Assembly: GCF_015461835.1 (NCBI RefSeq)
Contig: NZ_JACOPX010000004.1
Span: 1 to 64,000, forward strand
Direction: 5' to 3'
DNA: 64,000 nucleotides
DNA from: Pseudomonas neuropathica
Lineage (GTDB): Bacteria > Pseudomonadota > Gammaproteobacteria > Pseudomonadales > Pseudomonadaceae
Shown here: positions 63,050 through 64,000 of the stretch, piece by piece
Layout of the letters: the number at the start of each line of letters is the position of its first letter
Numbering within the stretch: position 1 is the first letter of the stretch
The notes under the pieces: generated by a model
Told to the model about the DNA's origin: nothing
Database searches by the model: none
What the model saw: only the letters and a program-made list of their open reading frames with translations
Made by a program: the position numbers and the translations under genes

Positions 63050-63150
63050 AATGGCTGACTAGGGTTCCGGCTCGCAATCGCGAGTGGCTGGTCCGAGAGT
63101 TGGCGACCTCCAGTTGAGGTTACACGGCGGGACAAAAGCCCGGGAGACAA
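63050..63150 (+). ncRNA. Guanidine-I (ykkC-yxkD) riboswitch
   Basis: The conserved ykkC boxes occur in order: CTAGGGTTCCG (63059-63069), GGCTGGTCCGAGAG (63087-63100), then ACACGGCGGGACAAAAGCCC and GGGAGA (63122-63147). This is the guanidine-I aptamer. A CACCG-TTCG-CGGTG hairpin (63153-63166) directly follows. It should turn on the downstream guanidine-handling gene when guanidine is bound. Confidence 0.92.
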
Positions 63151-63211
63151 GCCACCGTTCGCGGTGCCGCGTTGCCTTCCTGTCCGCCCTTGATCAACTG
63201 GAGAATCCACC

Positions 63212-64000
63212 ATGACCCGACTACGTTTGCCCGCCCTGCTCGCCGCTGCGTTCGCCGCGCTCATCAGCACGCAATCCCCCGCCGCCCAGAAAGACCATTT
63301 CAGCGTCTGCTGGACGATTTACGCCGGCTGGATGCCCTGGGAATACGCCGGCAGCCAAGGCATCGTCGACAAATGGGCGAAGAAGTACGGGATCAAGATC
63401 GACGTCGTACAGCTCAACGATTACGTCGAATCGATCAACCAGTACACCGCCGGCCAGTTCGACGGCTGCACCATGACCAACATGGACGCACTGACCATTC
63501 CAGCGGCGGGCGGCGTCGACAGTACTGCGCTGATCGTCAGCGACTTCTCCAACGGCAACGACGGCATTGTCCTCAAGGGCGAGGGCAAGACAGTCGCCGA
63601 CCTCAAGGGCATGGACGTCAATCTGGTCGAACTGTCGGTCTCGCACTACCTGCTGGCTCGCGCGCTGGACTCGGTCGATCTGACCGAAAAAGACCTGAAA
63701 GTGGTCAACACTTCCGACGCCGATATCTCCGCCGCTTTCAACACCGAACAGGTCAACGCCGTCACTACCTGGAACCCGATGCTCTCGGACATCAAGGCCA
63801 AACCGGGGGTGACCGAAGTGTTCAATTCCAGTCAGATTCCCGGCGAGATCATGGACATGATGGTGGTCAACAGCGCCACCCTCAAAGACAACCCGGCGCT
63901 GGGCAAAGCACTGACCGGCGCGTGGTTCGAAGTGGTCGAGCTGATGAACGCCAAGAACGCCGCGAGCAAGACTGCGCTGGAGCACATGGCCAAGGCCTCG
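63212..64000 (+). CDS. Urea carboxylase-associated (guanidine) ABC transporter binding protein, partial
   Basis: The first 263 codons of a gene cut by the window edge. A signal peptide (MTRLRLPALLAAAFAALIS...AAQ, cleaved near residue 25) leads into SVCWTIYAGWMPWEYAGSQGI. TAGQFDGCTMTNMDALT and TWNPMLSDI follow, as in TauA/SsuA-like binding proteins next to urea carboxylase. Such transporters are now linked to guanidine uptake and guanidine carboxylase. GGAGA precedes the ATG 63212. Control is by the riboswitch just upstream, so permease, ATPase and urea/guanidine carboxylase genes should follow beyond 64000. Confidence 0.88.
   Translation, partial: MTRLRLPALLAAAFAALISTQSPAAQKDHFSVCWTIYAGWMPWEYAGSQGIVDKWAKKYGIKIDVVQLNDYVESINQYTAGQFDGCTMTNMDALTIPAAGGVDSTALIVSDFSNGNDGIVLKGEGKTVADLKGMDVNLVELSVSHYLLARALDSVDLTEKDLKVVNTSDADISAAFNTEQVNAVTTWNPMLSDIKAKPGVTEVFNSSQIPGEIMDMMVVNSATLKDNPALGKALTGAWFEVVELMNAKNAASKTALEHMAKAS

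Overview
The window looks like chromosome from a Pseudomonas of the P. fluorescens group. The sequence shows a complete algU-mucA-mucB-mucD envelope-stress operon, a dapA-bamC-purC cluster, a tctDE/opdH/tctCBA tricarboxylate locus, GC-rich coding sequence, and at least eleven paired palindromic repeats of the Pseudomonas REP/REPIN type between genes. The species call is inference from protein resemblance. No insertion sequence, prophage or CRISPR array was seen.

Layout. 1-12.8 kb is housekeeping: a three-gene membrane/amidotransferase operon, oligopeptidase B, a cyclic-nucleotide-binding protein, a spermidine-synthase-like protein, an HNH protein, a SpoU-type RNA methylase, an inactive-looking M61-like protein, a nitroreductase, a 2-hydroxyacid dehydrogenase, and ycgL-rnd. 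12.9-27.1 kb is surface chemistry: a lipid A phosphoethanolamine transferase, an MFS exporter, two LysR regulators around an orphan isomerase, a four-gene GtrB/methyltransferase/GtrA/DUF6311 cassette, and a 1166-residue multi-domain glycosyltransferase ending near tRNA-Ser(CGA). 27.6-33.7 kb holds dapA-bamC-MBL-purC, divergent gcvR-bcp and an AI-2E family permease. 33.8-43.4 kb holds tusA, bepA, the algU operon (without mucC), nadB, sdhE-ygfX and ygfZ. 44.3-52 kb is the citrate/tricarboxylate uptake unit: sensor TctE, regulator TctD, porin OpdH, transporter TctCBA and an AbrB-family membrane protein. TctD-type direct repeats and two Hfq/Crc-type A-rich leader motifs suggest induction by substrate and catabolite repression.

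52-64 kb is the most accessory part. After ung and an enoyl-CoA hydratase-like gene comes a tight three-gene operon read leftward: a GT4 glycosyltransferase, an unknown single-span membrane protein and a 1847-residue RTX calcium-binding exoprotein, with gaps of only 1 and 2 bases. No type I secretion genes lie beside it. Two small tyrosine-rich lipoprotein genes follow. At the right edge, a guanidine-I riboswitch preceded by a good sigma-54 promoter match leads into the start of a urea-carboxylase-associated (guanidine) ABC transporter binding protein, cut by the window end.

The best candidate for an undescribed system is the GT4/membrane protein/RTX operon. The best regulatory observations are the sigma-54 plus guanidine riboswitch arrangement and the layered control of the tricarboxylate locus.
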